A stretch of DNA of 64,000 bases from positions 3,286,001-3,350,000 of the forward strand of contig NZ_CP031356.1 in assembly GCF_003355475.1 (NCBI RefSeq). Reading direction: 5' to 3'. This DNA comes from Brachybacterium saurashtrense. GTDB taxonomy: Bacteria; Actinomycetota; Actinomycetes; Actinomycetales; Dermabacteraceae. Positions 1 to 8,369 of this stretch are shown here, in pieces (the first letter of the stretch is position 1; each line of letters starts with the position of its first letter). Under the pieces are notes generated by a model, which was not told where the DNA came from, did not search any database, and worked only from the letters and a program-made list of their open reading frames with translations. A program made the translations under genes and the position numbers.

Positions 1-778
1 CCACGTCCTCCGGGGTGCCCGCGTAGAGCACCTCGCGCACCTCGACCTCGACCGGCTCGGACCGGCCCACGCCGAGATCCACCGTCCACACCGCCCCCTC
101 GACCTCGAAGTACCGGCTGGCGGTGGTGAGGTCCAGCAGCAGCGCCGCTCCCTCGCCGCAGTGCATCCAGCTCTGGCGGCCGGCATGGTGCTCGAGATCG
201 TCACGCGGCACCGGGGCGCAGGTGGTGCCGTCGGCGAGGATCACCATCAGCGGCAGGGGATCCTCCGGCGCGGGCGCGGTGAACCCCTCGATCCCCGGGG
301 AGCGGATGCGCACGGCCGTCTTCTCCATGGGGTCGCGCACGCAGAGCGCCCGGTCGTCGCTCTCCTGCTTGCAGGCCAGCAGCCGATCCTCCGGTGCGCC
401 GCAGGTGAAGTAGTCCTGCCCGAGCGCCCAGCGGGAGATCACCGGCGGCGAGTCCCCGCACGCGTCCCCCTCGAGCTCCTCGTGCAGGGCCCACGTCCCG
501 TCCGGCCAGATGCCGGTGATCTCGGTGGCGGTCACCGGCGCCCGGCGCGTTCCGGCCTCCCCGGGAGTGCCGGTGCCGGACGGTTCCTCGGACGGGGCGT
601 CGGCGGTGGGCAGCTGCTGCGGGGTCGGGACGCCGGTGCGCTCCGGAGCGGGCGGGGCCGCGGACGGCGTCTCCTCCGCGGGACCGTCGCCGGCATGGCA
701 CGCGCCGAGCGCGAGTGCGAGCAGGAGGGCGGCGTAGACGGTGCGGAACAGGGAGGTCGATCGACGGTGAGCAGCCAT
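1..778 (-). CDS. Secreted lipoprotein of unknown function (3' end outside window)
   Basis: The reading frame starts at ATG 778 and is still open at base 1, so the C-terminus is missing. Residues 1-27 form a lipoprotein signal: HRR-type positive start, a hydrophobic stretch and a lipobox ending LALGAC with Cys27 as the lipidated residue. A Pro/Ser/Thr/Glu-rich linker follows (about residues 30-75). The remaining domain has paired cysteines (DACGD, YFTCGAP, LLACKQ, DRALCV, GTTCAP, MHCGEG), which suggests an extracellular disulfide-bonded fold. I do not recognise the family. No clear Shine-Dalgarno lies before the start. The neighbouring WYL regulator is on the same strand and ends 98 bp upstream of this start. 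Confidence 0.75.
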   Translation of the reverse strand, partial: MAAHRRSTSLFRTVYAALLLALALGACHAGDGPAEETPSAAPPAPERTGVPTPQQLPTADAPSEEPSGTGTPGEAGTRRAPVTATEITGIWPDGTWALHEELEGDACGDSPPVISRWALGQDYFTCGAPEDRLLACKQESDDRALCVRDPMEKTAVRIRSPGIEGFTAPAPEDPLPLMVILADGTTCAPVPRDDLEHHAGRQSWMHCGEGAALLLDLTTASRYFEVEGAVWTVDLGVGRSEPVEVEVREVLYAGTPEDV

Positions 779-876
779 GGGGCGGACGTCCGTTCGGGCA
801 CGGGGACGGCGGCCCGTTCCGCCCTCCCCAGGGGACTGCCTTCGAGGATAGGCCCTCCGCCGCGGCGGGGGAACGG

Positions 877-1869
877 TCAGGAGGGGGCTGTCGCCGCCCC
901 GTCGGCCGGTCCGTTCCCCGGCGCCGCCCGGACCCCGCCCGCCCAGGCGCCCAGCCGCGTGATCACCTCGAGCAGCTCCGGCGGGTCGATCACCTCGATC
1001 GGCGCGCCGATCCACGCCAGGTGCATCGCGATCCAGTGCAGATCATCCGCGCCGGCGCGCAGGAGGCAGGCGCCCGGACCGTCGGCGGTGACGGTTCCGG
1101 CCCGGGCCGGGATCCGCGGGGCGATCTCCTCCGCCGGGGCGAGGATCCGCACGGTCGCCGCGGCGGCGTAGCCGCCCACGGTGATCGACTCGTGCACCGC
1201 CTGCTCGATGTCCGGGGCGGTCCGCTCGGAGATCGTGAAGGTCGAGACCTGGACCGTGCCCATGCGGTCCAGGCGGAAGGTGCGCCAGTCCTCGCGGTCC
1301 AGGTCCCAGGCGAACAGGTACCAGCGCCCCTCCACCGACAGCACCCGGTAGGGCTCGAGCCGGCGCTCGGCGCGCTCGCCGTCGGCCCGCACGTAGTCCA
1401 CCCGCACCCGCACCCGGTCCCGCACGGCGGTGGCCAGGGCGGTGAGCACCGCGGCACTGGTGCCGGCCCCGGGCCGCGCGATCACGCCGAGCGCCTCCGT
1501 GACCGCGCCGGCCTCCGCCCGCACCGGCGCGGGCAGGATCCGCTCCAGCGCCGCCAGCGCCCGCAGCGCCTCCTCGTCCAGACCGTCCACCCCGGACGCG
1601 GCCGCCAATCGCAGTCCCACCGCGACCGTGACCGCCTCGGAGGCGCTCAGCAGCAGCGGCGGCAGCGCGCGTCCCGCGCCCAGCTGGTAGCCGCCGCCGT
1701 GCCCGGCCGAGGTGAGTACCGGATAGCCCATCCGCCGCAGCCGGTCCACGTCCCGCCGCACCGTCCGCGTGGTCACGCCCATCTCCGCGGCCAGCTCCGG
1801 CCCGGTCCACACCGACCGCGACTGCAGCAGCGCCAGCAGTCGCAGCGCCCGTGCCGTCACATCGCTCAT
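877..1869 (-). CDS. WYL-domain HTH transcriptional regulator (YafY/DeoR type)
   Basis: A 330-aa regulator. Residues 5-60 are an HTH_11 winged helix (LLALLQSRSV...TTRTVRRDVDRLRRMGYPV). Residues about 150-211 are a WYL domain with the signature GRWYLFAW (181-188), followed by a C-terminal extension to about 305. WYL domains are thought to sense small ligands or nucleic acids. I chose ATG 1869, preceded by a G-rich Shine-Dalgarno, because residues upstream of it in the open frame are Trp/Arg-rich and do not look coded. The gene is divergent from a DinB protein and shares a 175-bp promoter region with a perfect palindrome. Autoregulation and control of the DinB gene are the likely roles (inference). 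Confidence 0.9.
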   Translation of the reverse strand: MSDVTARALRLLALLQSRSVWTGPELAAEMGVTTRTVRRDVDRLRRMGYPVLTSAGHGGGYQLGAGRALPPLLLSASEAVTVAVGLRLAAASGVDGLDEEALRALAALERILPAPVRAEAGAVTEALGVIARPGAGTSAAVLTALATAVRDRVRVRVDYVRADGERAERRLEPYRVLSVEGRWYLFAWDLDREDWRTFRLDRMGTVQVSTFTISERTAPDIEQAVHESITVGGYAAAATVRILAPAEEIAPRIPARAGTVTADGPGACLLRAGADDLHWIAMHLAWIGAPIEVIDPPELLEVITRLGAWAGGVRAAPGNGPADGAATAPS

Positions 1870-1913
1870 CGCCCCGCCTCTCGTCTCCGTCGGCCTCCAG
1901 TCTGCCCGTCTTC

Positions 1914-1932
1914 GCGGACAGAAGCTGTCCGC
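1914..1932. promoter_or_regulatory. Palindromic operator candidate for the WYL regulator
   Basis: The arms GCGGACAG and CTGTCCGC pair perfectly around AAG. The site lies in the 175-bp divergent region between the WYL regulator and the DinB gene, 45 bp upstream of the regulator start. Position and symmetry suggest its autoregulatory site. Confidence 0.55.
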
Positions 1933-2044
1933 CGAGGGGTCGAGGGTGGGCATCGGCCGACCGGCGCGGGAGGTCCGCCACGGGCCGGCCCGCCGCAGGA
2001 CCCACCACGACCACCACGACCACCACCCCTTCGAGGAGCACCTC

Positions 2045-2620
2045 ATGCCGTTCCTGACCGCCGAGACCACCGACGAGCGCGACAGCCTCGCCACCTTCGC
2101 CCAACAGCAGATCGATCAGATCGCCACCACCCTCCACGACCTCGACCGCGAGCAGATCGCGAGCCGCCCCAGCGCCTCGACGATGAGCCTCGGCGCGCTC
2201 GCCCGGCACGTGCTGTTCATCGCCAGCGGGGCGGTGCAGGCCCTCGCCGCCGCACCGGAGGCCCCGCCGAGGCCCGAGGGCACCCCGGAGCGGTTCCGCG
2301 CCGAGGGCACGATCGCGCCCGAGGCCCTGCGCGAGGAGGACACCGCCGAGTCCCTCGCCGCGCAGCTGCGGGAGGTGGGCCGGGAGCTCGCCGCCGCGAT
2401 CCGCGCCGCCGACCTCGACGTCGAGGGGCCCGTGCCCGACGGCCCCTGGTTCGCCGGCCGCACCCGGTGGAGCATGCGCTGGTTCGCCCTGCACCAGATC
2501 GAGGAGAACGCCCGTCACGCCGGTCACGCGGACATCCTCCGTGAGAGCCTGGACGGCAAGGGCGCCTACGAGCTCAACGCCCTGGCCGACGGGGAGCCCT
2601 GGCCGCCCGCCGGGTGGTGA
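2045..2620 (+). CDS. DinB-like / DUF664 metal-dependent protein
   Basis: A 191-aa four-helix-bundle protein of the DinB/YfiT superfamily, DUF664 branch. Expected metal-ligand histidines are visible in the early helix (LARHVLFIASG) and in the C-terminal block HQIEENARHAGHADILRE, which is the family hallmark. Members are stress-induced or thiol-dependent (for example mycothiol-dependent) enzymes; the substrate cannot be read from the sequence. The start ATG 2045 has an ideal GAGGAG Shine-Dalgarno six bases upstream. The gene is divergent from the WYL regulator, an arrangement common for WYL/DinB pairs. Its last 55 bp overlap the 3' end of the convergent MFS gene. Confidence 0.85.
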   Translation: MPFLTAETTDERDSLATFAQQQIDQIATTLHDLDREQIASRPSASTMSLGALARHVLFIASGAVQALAAAPEAPPRPEGTPERFRAEGTIAPEALREEDTAESLAAQLREVGRELAAAIRAADLDVEGPVPDGPWFAGRTRWSMRWFALHQIEENARHAGHADILRESLDGKGAYELNALADGEPWPPAGW

Positions 2621-3825
2621 GCGGCCGGGCGGCGGCCCGCCACCAGCAGATGCAGCGGGATCGTCACCACCAGCACCGCCGCGGCCACCAGGGGGAGGTG
2701 CGCGGGGCTCGATCCGGCGGCCAGCGCGAGCCCGCCCAGCCCGCCGCCGAGGGCGCTGCCGAGCGAGACCGCGCTCGCGTTCAGCGCCATCACCACCGGC
2801 GCGGACGCCGGGGCCATCGCCGCCAGCCGTGCCTGCTGCGGGACGGCGTGGCCCCCGTTGCCCACGCCCGCCACCAGGAACCACACCACGCTCGTCACGA
2901 CCAGCACCGCCGGTGCGGCGACGGTGAGGACGATCGCGCCGAACAGAGCGTTGACCAGCAGCAGGACGAGGATCACGGAGAGCACCCGCACCGGGGAGAA
3001 GCGATCCACCAGGCGCCCGGTCACCCCGTTGCCGAGCATGCTGGCCAGGCCGTAGGCGCACATGAGGGCGATGATCGCCCAGCGTGCCGGGTGCGAGGGC
3101 TCCAGGATCAGCACCGCGTAGGTGAAGCAGGCGTAGCTCGCGCACAGCACCCCGGTGGAGACCAGCAGCCCTCCCACCAGGCGGGGCCGCGCGAGCGGAC
3201 GCAGCCGCCGGCCGAGCGTCGTGGCGGGATGGCGCAGCCGGGGCAGCCGCAGCGCGATCCCCACCAGGGCCGTGAGCCCCACGGCGGAGACCATCAGCAG
3301 GGGGAGGCGCCAGCTGGTCTGCCCCAGGATCAGGCCCACCGGCACGCCGAGCGCCGTGGCGGTCATCCATCCGCCCAGCACGAAGGACAGCGCCCGGCCG
3401 CGATGGCGCTCCGGGACCAGGTGCACCACGTACCCGGTCACGGCGGCGGCGAGCAGGCAGCCACCGAGCGCGGCGACCACCCGCCCTCCCAGGGCGACCG
3501 CGTACGTCGGGGCCAGCGCGTTGACGAGGTTGCCGAGCACGAAGGTGCTCAGCGCCGCCATGATCGTGCCGCGCTGCTCCCAGCCGCTGGTCAGCGCGCC
3601 CAGCACGGGCCCCGCGAGGGCGGAGGTGAGGGCGAAGACGGCCACCAGCTGCCCGGCGGCGGCCGCGCCCACCTGGAGATCCGCGGCGATGTCCGGCAGC
3701 AGGCCGGCCAGCACGTAGCCGTCGATGCCGGTGGTGAACGTCGCGACCGCGAGCCACAGCAGCACGCGACGGGGCACGCCGTGCGATGCGGGGGCGTCGT
3801 GGGGCTCGGGCTCCTCGCTGTGCAT
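2566..3825 (-). CDS. MFS transporter (DHA1/AraJ-like drug or sugar efflux)
   Basis: A 419-aa major facilitator with about 12 membrane segments. The N-terminal half shows DIAADLQVGAAAAGQLVAVFALTSALAGP, typical of DHA1 exporters. The loop between helices 4 and 5 carries HLVPERHRGRALSFVLGGW. The start at ATG 3825 follows AGGGTG; a GTG two codons upstream is possible. The last 55 bp (2566-2620) are antisense to the end of the DinB gene, so the two transcripts would overlap tail to tail. The substrate is unknown; efflux of a drug or sugar is the family-based guess. Confidence 0.85.
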   Translation of the reverse strand: MHSEEPEPHDAPASHGVPRRVLLWLAVATFTTGIDGYVLAGLLPDIAADLQVGAAAAGQLVAVFALTSALAGPVLGALTSGWEQRGTIMAALSTFVLGNLVNALAPTYAVALGGRVVAALGGCLLAAAVTGYVVHLVPERHRGRALSFVLGGWMTATALGVPVGLILGQTSWRLPLLMVSAVGLTALVGIALRLPRLRHPATTLGRRLRPLARPRLVGGLLVSTGVLCASYACFTYAVLILEPSHPARWAIIALMCAYGLASMLGNGVTGRLVDRFSPVRVLSVILVLLLVNALFGAIVLTVAAPAVLVVTSVVWFLVAGVGNGGHAVPQQARLAAMAPASAPVVMALNASAVSLGSALGGGLGGLALAAGSSPAHLPLVAAAVLVVTIPLHLLVAGRRPAAHHPAGGQGSPSARALSS

Positions 3826-3898
3826 CGTCACCCTGGGAACGGTATCCCGATTCGGTGAACTTCTCACCGCCGGGCCGCTCGGCGGGAGACCATGGGGC

Positions 3899-4591
3899 AT
3901 GTCCTTCGATCTGGTTCCCGCCGAGCTCCTCGCCAGCGCACTGATCGCCGTGATGGTGGCGATCCCGCTCGCCTTCGCCCTCGCCGCCTCCGTGATCACC
4001 GGCCCGCGCCGCACGTGGAACCGCGCCGGCCTCGCCCTGGGGCTGGGCCTGCTGCTGGGCGTGGGGCTCGCCGTGTTCGGCGCGGTGAGCGGGGCCGAGA
4101 GCGCCCCGCTGCGGAGCGCCGTGGCGCTGATGCTGCTGGGACTGCTGTGCGCGATCGCGGCCGGTGTGCTGGTGATCGTGCTGGAGGACGGCACCACGCT
4201 CTCCGCCGTGGTGGGGGTCGCCGCCTGCCTGCTGATCGGCATGGGCGCCCCGGGGGAGGCGCTGCCGGCGTTCTTCGGCCTCAGCACCTCGGTGCTGGTG
4301 GTCGCCGCCGCAGTGGTGATCGAGGCCGTGGCCCTGGTGGCGATCGTGGGCTTCCTGGTCGCCGCGGCCGGGCGCGTGCGCGCCCTGCAGATCGGGGTGG
4401 CCGCCGCCGGCGCGATCGCCGCCCTGCTGGTCGCCCTCGGGCTGCTGGGCCTGGAGATCCCGCTGTCCACCGTCCTGATCCTCACGCTGAGCGCGCTCGT
4501 GATCGGCAGCGTGGTCAGCGGGGTGCTCGACGCGGTGCGCGGTCGGCGCCGCCCCACCGTCGACGCCCGCAACGGCACCGGGGCGGCCTGA
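3899..4591 (+). CDS. Seven-helix integral membrane protein, family not recognised
   Basis: A 230-aa protein made almost entirely of hydrophobic segments; I count seven probable membrane helices (about 10-34, 47-69, 77-100, 104-121, 132-160, 168-192, 195-217), ending in a short Arg-rich cytoplasmic tail (VRGRRRPTVDARNG). The first ATG after the GGCGGGAG Shine-Dalgarno is at 3889, in another frame; ATG 3899 is the one that opens this frame. The gene is followed 243 bp downstream on the same strand by an AAE-type transporter. No enzymatic motif is visible and I assign no function. The start lies 73 bp from the divergent MFS gene, so the two share a promoter region. Confidence 0.7.
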   Translation: MSFDLVPAELLASALIAVMVAIPLAFALAASVITGPRRTWNRAGLALGLGLLLGVGLAVFGAVSGAESAPLRSAVALMLLGLLCAIAAGVLVIVLEDGTTLSAVVGVAACLLIGMGAPGEALPAFFGLSTSVLVVAAAVVIEAVALVAIVGFLVAAAGRVRALQIGVAAAGAIAALLVALGLLGLEIPLSTVLILTLSALVIGSVVSGVLDAVRGRRRPTVDARNGTGAA

Positions 4592-4834
4592 GGGACCCGG
4601 CGGGGCGCGCCGCGGCCCCGCCCGGGCCGACGGGCCCACTTCCGACGAGCCCACGACCGACGAGCCCACGACCGGCGGGCCGGTCCGTCGGCCGCGGGGC
4701 TGTGACCTCGTCGGCCCGCCCACCCGGCGCGCGTCGCGACGGACTATCGTGGAGGTCCTCCGACCCCACACCGTGGTGCCCGCGCTCGCCGCGCACCCTG
4801 TGGCGACCGAGCCCGGGCCCTGGAAAGGCCCGCC
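4592..4834 (+). promoter_or_regulatory. Leader region of the AAE transporter gene
   Basis: No gene is visible in these 243 bp. Around 4635-4672 the phrase CGACGAGCCCAC is repeated in tandem with small changes. A TATCGT box at 4746-4751 could be a -10. Just before the start, GGGCC and GGCCC (4815-4831) can pair across CTGGAAA, placing the GGAAAGG Shine-Dalgarno in the loop and stem. Translational control is possible but unproven. Confidence 0.35.
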
Positions 4835-6406
4835 GTGATCGCCCTGCTCGAGGGGAGCCCCCTGCTCACGCTGTTCCTGGTGGTCGCCACCGGAGCGGTG
4901 CTCGGCGCGATCCCCTTCGGTCGCGTACGCTTCGGCGCCGCCGGGGCGCTGTTCACCGGCCTCGCCCTCTCCGCCGCCGCCCCGCACCTGGGCGCCAGCA
5001 TGGACATCGTGCAGACCCTGGGCCTGGCCCTATTCGTCTACACCGTGGGGATCTCCGCCGGGGCCGCGTTCTTCTCCACCCTGAACCGGCAGCTGCCGCT
5101 GCTGGGCGCCGCCACCGCCGCCGCCGTGCTGGGCGCGGCCCTCACCCTGGTGCTCGGAGGGGTGCTGGGGCTGAGCCGCGACCTGTCGCTGGGCCTGTTC
5201 ACGGGCGCGCTCACCGCCGCCCCCGCCCTGGACGCCGCGCACCGGCTCACCGGCACCTCCGCGCCCTCGGTGGGCTACGCCTTCGGCTACCCGATCGGCG
5301 TGATCATCGGGATCGTGGTGGTCTCCACCGTGGTCAACCGTGCCTGGCCCGGCCGCCGCGACACCCCGGCCCTGGCCGGCACCCGCCTCGCCTCCGCCAC
5401 CGTGGCGGTGCACCGCGCGGTGAACCTGCGGGACGTGCCGCAGTGGAGCGACCAGGAGGTGCGCTTCTCCTACCTGCGCCGCGACGGGCGCGTGCGGGTG
5501 ATCGTGCCCGGCGAGGACCTGCTCGCCGGGGACGAGGTGGTCGCCGTGGGGATGCCGGACGCCGTCGACGCGGTCACCGAGGAGCTCGGCGAGCGCAGCG
5601 ACCGGCACGTCGCCCACGACCGCTCGCTGGTGGAGTTCACCCGCCTCACCGTCTCCAACCCGGATCTCGCCTCCCGCTCCCTCGCGGATCTCAACCTCTC
5701 GGTGCGCTTCGGCGCGGTGGCGACCCGGGTGCGGCGCGGCGACCTCGAACTGCTGGCCCGCGACGACCTCGTGCTGGAGCCCGGGGACCGGATCGCGGTG
5801 GTGGTGGAGCGGCGCCGCCTCGACGACGTGCACGCCTTCCTCGGCGACTCCGACCGCAAGGCCGGCGAGCTGGACGCCCTCTCCCTGGGACTCGGCCTGG
5901 TGCTGGGCGTGGCGCTGGGCCTGGTGGAGGTGCCGGTGCCCGGCGGCGGCACCTTCTCGCTGGGCCCGGCGGCCGGGCCGCTGCTGGTGGGGATGATGCT
6001 GGGGGCGCTGCGCCGCACCGGTCCGGTGGTGTGGGCGCTGCCCGGCAGCGCGAACCTCACCCTGCGCCAGCTGGGGCTGCTGCTGTTCCTGGCCGGGCTG
6101 GGCCTCACCGCCGGCCCCCAGGTCGCCACCGTGCTCGCCTCGCCCACCGCCTGGCGGGCCGCGGTGCTCTCCGCCGCGGTGGCGGCGCTGAGCTGCGCGG
6201 CGATGCTGATCGCCGCCCGCTGGGTGCTGGACCTCTCCGCCCCGCGGGCCGCCGGCGCGGTCGCCGGTTTCCTGGGCCAGCCCGCGGTGCTCGAGGCGGC
6301 CGGCGCCCGACGGGCCGACGAGCGCATCGAGGCGGCCTACGCGACCCTGTTCGCCTTCTCGATCGTGGTGAAGATCGTGCTGGTGCCGGTGGTGTGGCAC
6401 CTGTGA
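4835..6406 (+). CDS. AAE-family (AspT/YidE-like) membrane antiporter with two RCK_C domains
   Basis: A 523-aa protein with the layout of the aspartate:alanine exchanger family (TC 2.A.81). It has about five helices (residues 8-170), two cytoplasmic RCK_C/TrkA-C-like domains (about 185-345), then a second membrane half. Family motifs are GYAFGYPIGVI in the first half and GPLLVGMMLGALRRTGPV followed by LRQLGLLLFLAGLGLTAG in the second. The RCK_C domains normally bind a regulatory ligand. The start is GTG 4835 with GGAAAGG upstream. Transport of a dicarboxylate or amino acid is the family-level expectation; the actual substrate is unknown. Confidence 0.88.
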   Translation: MIALLEGSPLLTLFLVVATGAVLGAIPFGRVRFGAAGALFTGLALSAAAPHLGASMDIVQTLGLALFVYTVGISAGAAFFSTLNRQLPLLGAATAAAVLGAALTLVLGGVLGLSRDLSLGLFTGALTAAPALDAAHRLTGTSAPSVGYAFGYPIGVIIGIVVVSTVVNRAWPGRRDTPALAGTRLASATVAVHRAVNLRDVPQWSDQEVRFSYLRRDGRVRVIVPGEDLLAGDEVVAVGMPDAVDAVTEELGERSDRHVAHDRSLVEFTRLTVSNPDLASRSLADLNLSVRFGAVATRVRRGDLELLARDDLVLEPGDRIAVVVERRRLDDVHAFLGDSDRKAGELDALSLGLGLVLGVALGLVEVPVPGGGTFSLGPAAGPLLVGMMLGALRRTGPVVWALPGSANLTLRQLGLLLFLAGLGLTAGPQVATVLASPTAWRAAVLSAAVAALSCAAMLIAARWVLDLSAPRAAGAVAGFLGQPAVLEAAGARRADERIEAAYATLFAFSIVVKIVLVPVVWHL

Positions 6407-6524
6407 GCGCACGGCGGGCACGGCGCCCCGCCGGCCCCGTTGCGCGACGACGCGCCCAGCACTGAGAACACCGCGGCGCGGGACGTCCGGGCAGGGCCTC
6501 GGGCGTGCCGCGGGCCCGCACCCC

Positions 6525-6536
6525 TACAGTGTGCCC
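6525..6536 (+). promoter_or_regulatory. Probable leaderless promoter (-10 TACAGT)
   Basis: TACAGT at 6525-6530 sits six bases before ATG 6537, and no Shine-Dalgarno is present. In Actinobacteria a TANNNT box this close to the start codon marks leaderless transcription. The -35 region is not convincing. Confidence 0.55.
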
Positions 6537-8324
6537 ATGTCGAACGCCTCGCCCGCCCCGTCGCCGGACCCGTCCGTCGGCCCCTCCGCCCCCGTGCCGT
6601 CGCCCGGCGGCCCCGTGCGCCGGCGCACCGTGATGGCCGGCGCCGCGGGCGCCTCCCTGGCCCTGCTGGGCCTCGGCGCCTGCACCGAGGACGCTCCGGA
6701 GCCCGGCCCGCAGGAGCCCGACGAGGAGCAGGTCGCCGCCCTTTCCGTCGTCTACCGCGAGGAGGCGCGGGCCCGCGGGGACTGGACCGTGTGGGCGGTG
6801 GGCTACGACCTCGGCGAGGACGAGGAGGCGCCCGCGCTGTACGAGGCCACCACCCAGCAGGCCCGCCACGAGGCGCTCGAGGCGAAGAAGGCGGAGAAGC
6901 AGTGGACCGCCCAGGACCCGCTGCTGGTGATCGACCCCTACGGCACCACCCTCACCGGCCTGTACGTGTACTTCGAGGACGAGGCCGCCGGTGCCCTCGA
7001 CGTGCTGGCCCGGGCCGCCTCCACCCAGGACTACGCCCACACCGCCGCCAACCATGCCACCGCTGGCGGCTTCGAGGGCCTGGTGATCGGCCTGATCCCC
7101 GGCGCGCACACCACGATGATGCTCACCTGGCGGCCCGAGGGCGGGCAGGGGAGCGCGGGCGAGGTGCGGGTGAAGGCGCCCACCACCGCCTCCGGCTACG
7201 GCACCGCCCTGGCCGCCGAGATCCACGACGCCGAGGCGCTCACCCCGGGCCTGTTCGCGATGAACGGCGTCACGGGCCTGGGCAACAACACCTACCTGAT
7301 GGACAGCACCGGCATCATGCGCGCCGAGGTGCCCGCCGTGGACACCGCCGCCCACCAGTTCATCCCGGAGGACGGCCGCATCGTCACCACCACCGGGTCG
7401 CGGCAGCTGGGCGTGCTGGATCCCCTCGGGCACGCCACCACCCTCATCGACCTCGGCGAGCACAGCGTCCACCACGACCTCGCGGTGGTGGGCGACCTGG
7501 TGTACCTGCTCACCTCCGACGCCTCCTCCGAGCGGGTGGAGGACCGGGTGCTGCGGGTGGATCTGGCGAGCGGTGCGGTGGAGCAGGTGGTGGACCTCCA
7601 GCAGCTGCTGCCGGAGTACGAGAGCCTCGCCCACGCCCAGGAGGGCGCGGCCGGCGGCTCCGTGGTGCAGGGCAAGGACTGGATCCACATCAACTCGATC
7701 GACGTCACCGACGGCGTCATGATCCTCTCCGCCCGGGAGACCTCCACGATCATCGCGCTGGACGACGCGCTCGAGCCCGGCGGCGAGCCCTCCGTGCGCT
7801 GGATGCTCGGCGTGGAGGAGCTGTGGGAGGGCACCGGCTACGAGGAGCTCTTCCTCGCCCCCGAGGGCGAGGTGCTCGGCAACGCCGGCCAGCACAGCGT
7901 GCACCGCCTCGACGACGACGCCCTGCCCGAGGGCCAGTACTACCTGGAGATGTTCAACAACAACTACTGGCGCATGAGCACTCGCGAGGACGCCGAGTGG
8001 CAGGACGTGGGCCCCGCGAACGCCACCACCGACGAGCACGACGGCGTGAGCCACGCTCTGCGCTACGTGGTGGACGAGGCGGCCGGCACCTTCTCCCAGG
8101 ACGAGGCGATCGAGCTGCCCTACTCCTCGGTGGTCTCCAACGTGTACCGGCTCGGGACCGGCGGGATCGACCAGAACATGGTCGCCAACTCCGGGCGCTC
8201 CAACGAGTTCAGCGAGCGCTCCGCCGACGGCGAGGTGCTGGCCTCCTACCGCTACGACTCCGCCAGCCACGGCTACCGCGTCTACAAGCACACCTTCGAG
8301 GGCTTCTGGTTCGCGGCCCCCTGA
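6537..8324 (+). CDS. Tat-exported arylsulfotransferase-like (ASST) lipoprotein
   Basis: A 595-aa secreted protein. The signal has a twin-arginine core (RRRTVMAG, about 28-35) and a lipobox ending LLGLGAC, with Cys49 lipidated. The mature part is a beta-propeller-like sequence with arylsulfotransferase (Arylsulfotransf_1) hallmarks: VHHDLAVVGDLVYLLTS, KDWIHINSIDVTDGVMILSARETSTIIALD and a later GNAGQHSVHR. Histidines in these blocks match the positions that carry sulfate and bind substrate in E. coli AssT. The expected reaction is PAPS-independent sulfate transfer between phenolic compounds outside the membrane. I preferred ATG 6537 over GTG 6531 because of the leaderless -10. A structural, non-catalytic propeller cannot be excluded. 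Confidence 0.75.
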   Translation: MSNASPAPSPDPSVGPSAPVPSPGGPVRRRTVMAGAAGASLALLGLGACTEDAPEPGPQEPDEEQVAALSVVYREEARARGDWTVWAVGYDLGEDEEAPALYEATTQQARHEALEAKKAEKQWTAQDPLLVIDPYGTTLTGLYVYFEDEAAGALDVLARAASTQDYAHTAANHATAGGFEGLVIGLIPGAHTTMMLTWRPEGGQGSAGEVRVKAPTTASGYGTALAAEIHDAEALTPGLFAMNGVTGLGNNTYLMDSTGIMRAEVPAVDTAAHQFIPEDGRIVTTTGSRQLGVLDPLGHATTLIDLGEHSVHHDLAVVGDLVYLLTSDASSERVEDRVLRVDLASGAVEQVVDLQQLLPEYESLAHAQEGAAGGSVVQGKDWIHINSIDVTDGVMILSARETSTIIALDDALEPGGEPSVRWMLGVEELWEGTGYEELFLAPEGEVLGNAGQHSVHRLDDDALPEGQYYLEMFNNNYWRMSTREDAEWQDVGPANATTDEHDGVSHALRYVVDEAAGTFSQDEAIELPYSSVVSNVYRLGTGGIDQNMVANSGRSNEFSERSADGEVLASYRYDSASHGYRVYKHTFEGFWFAAP

Positions 8325-8369
8325 GCCGCCGCACCTCAGGAACCGCCGCGACTCCGGGCGGCCCGCGCG

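Noticed and set aside
4735-4834. Riboswitch before the AAE transporter
   Set aside because: Only a short local hairpin near the Shine-Dalgarno is visible; no conserved riboswitch core could be recognised.
1043-4987. A 1314-aa open frame on the minus strand
   Set aside because: It runs across four genes in another frame and is made of Arg/Gly/Ala-rich sequence without family motifs. This is a frequent artefact of high G+C DNA.
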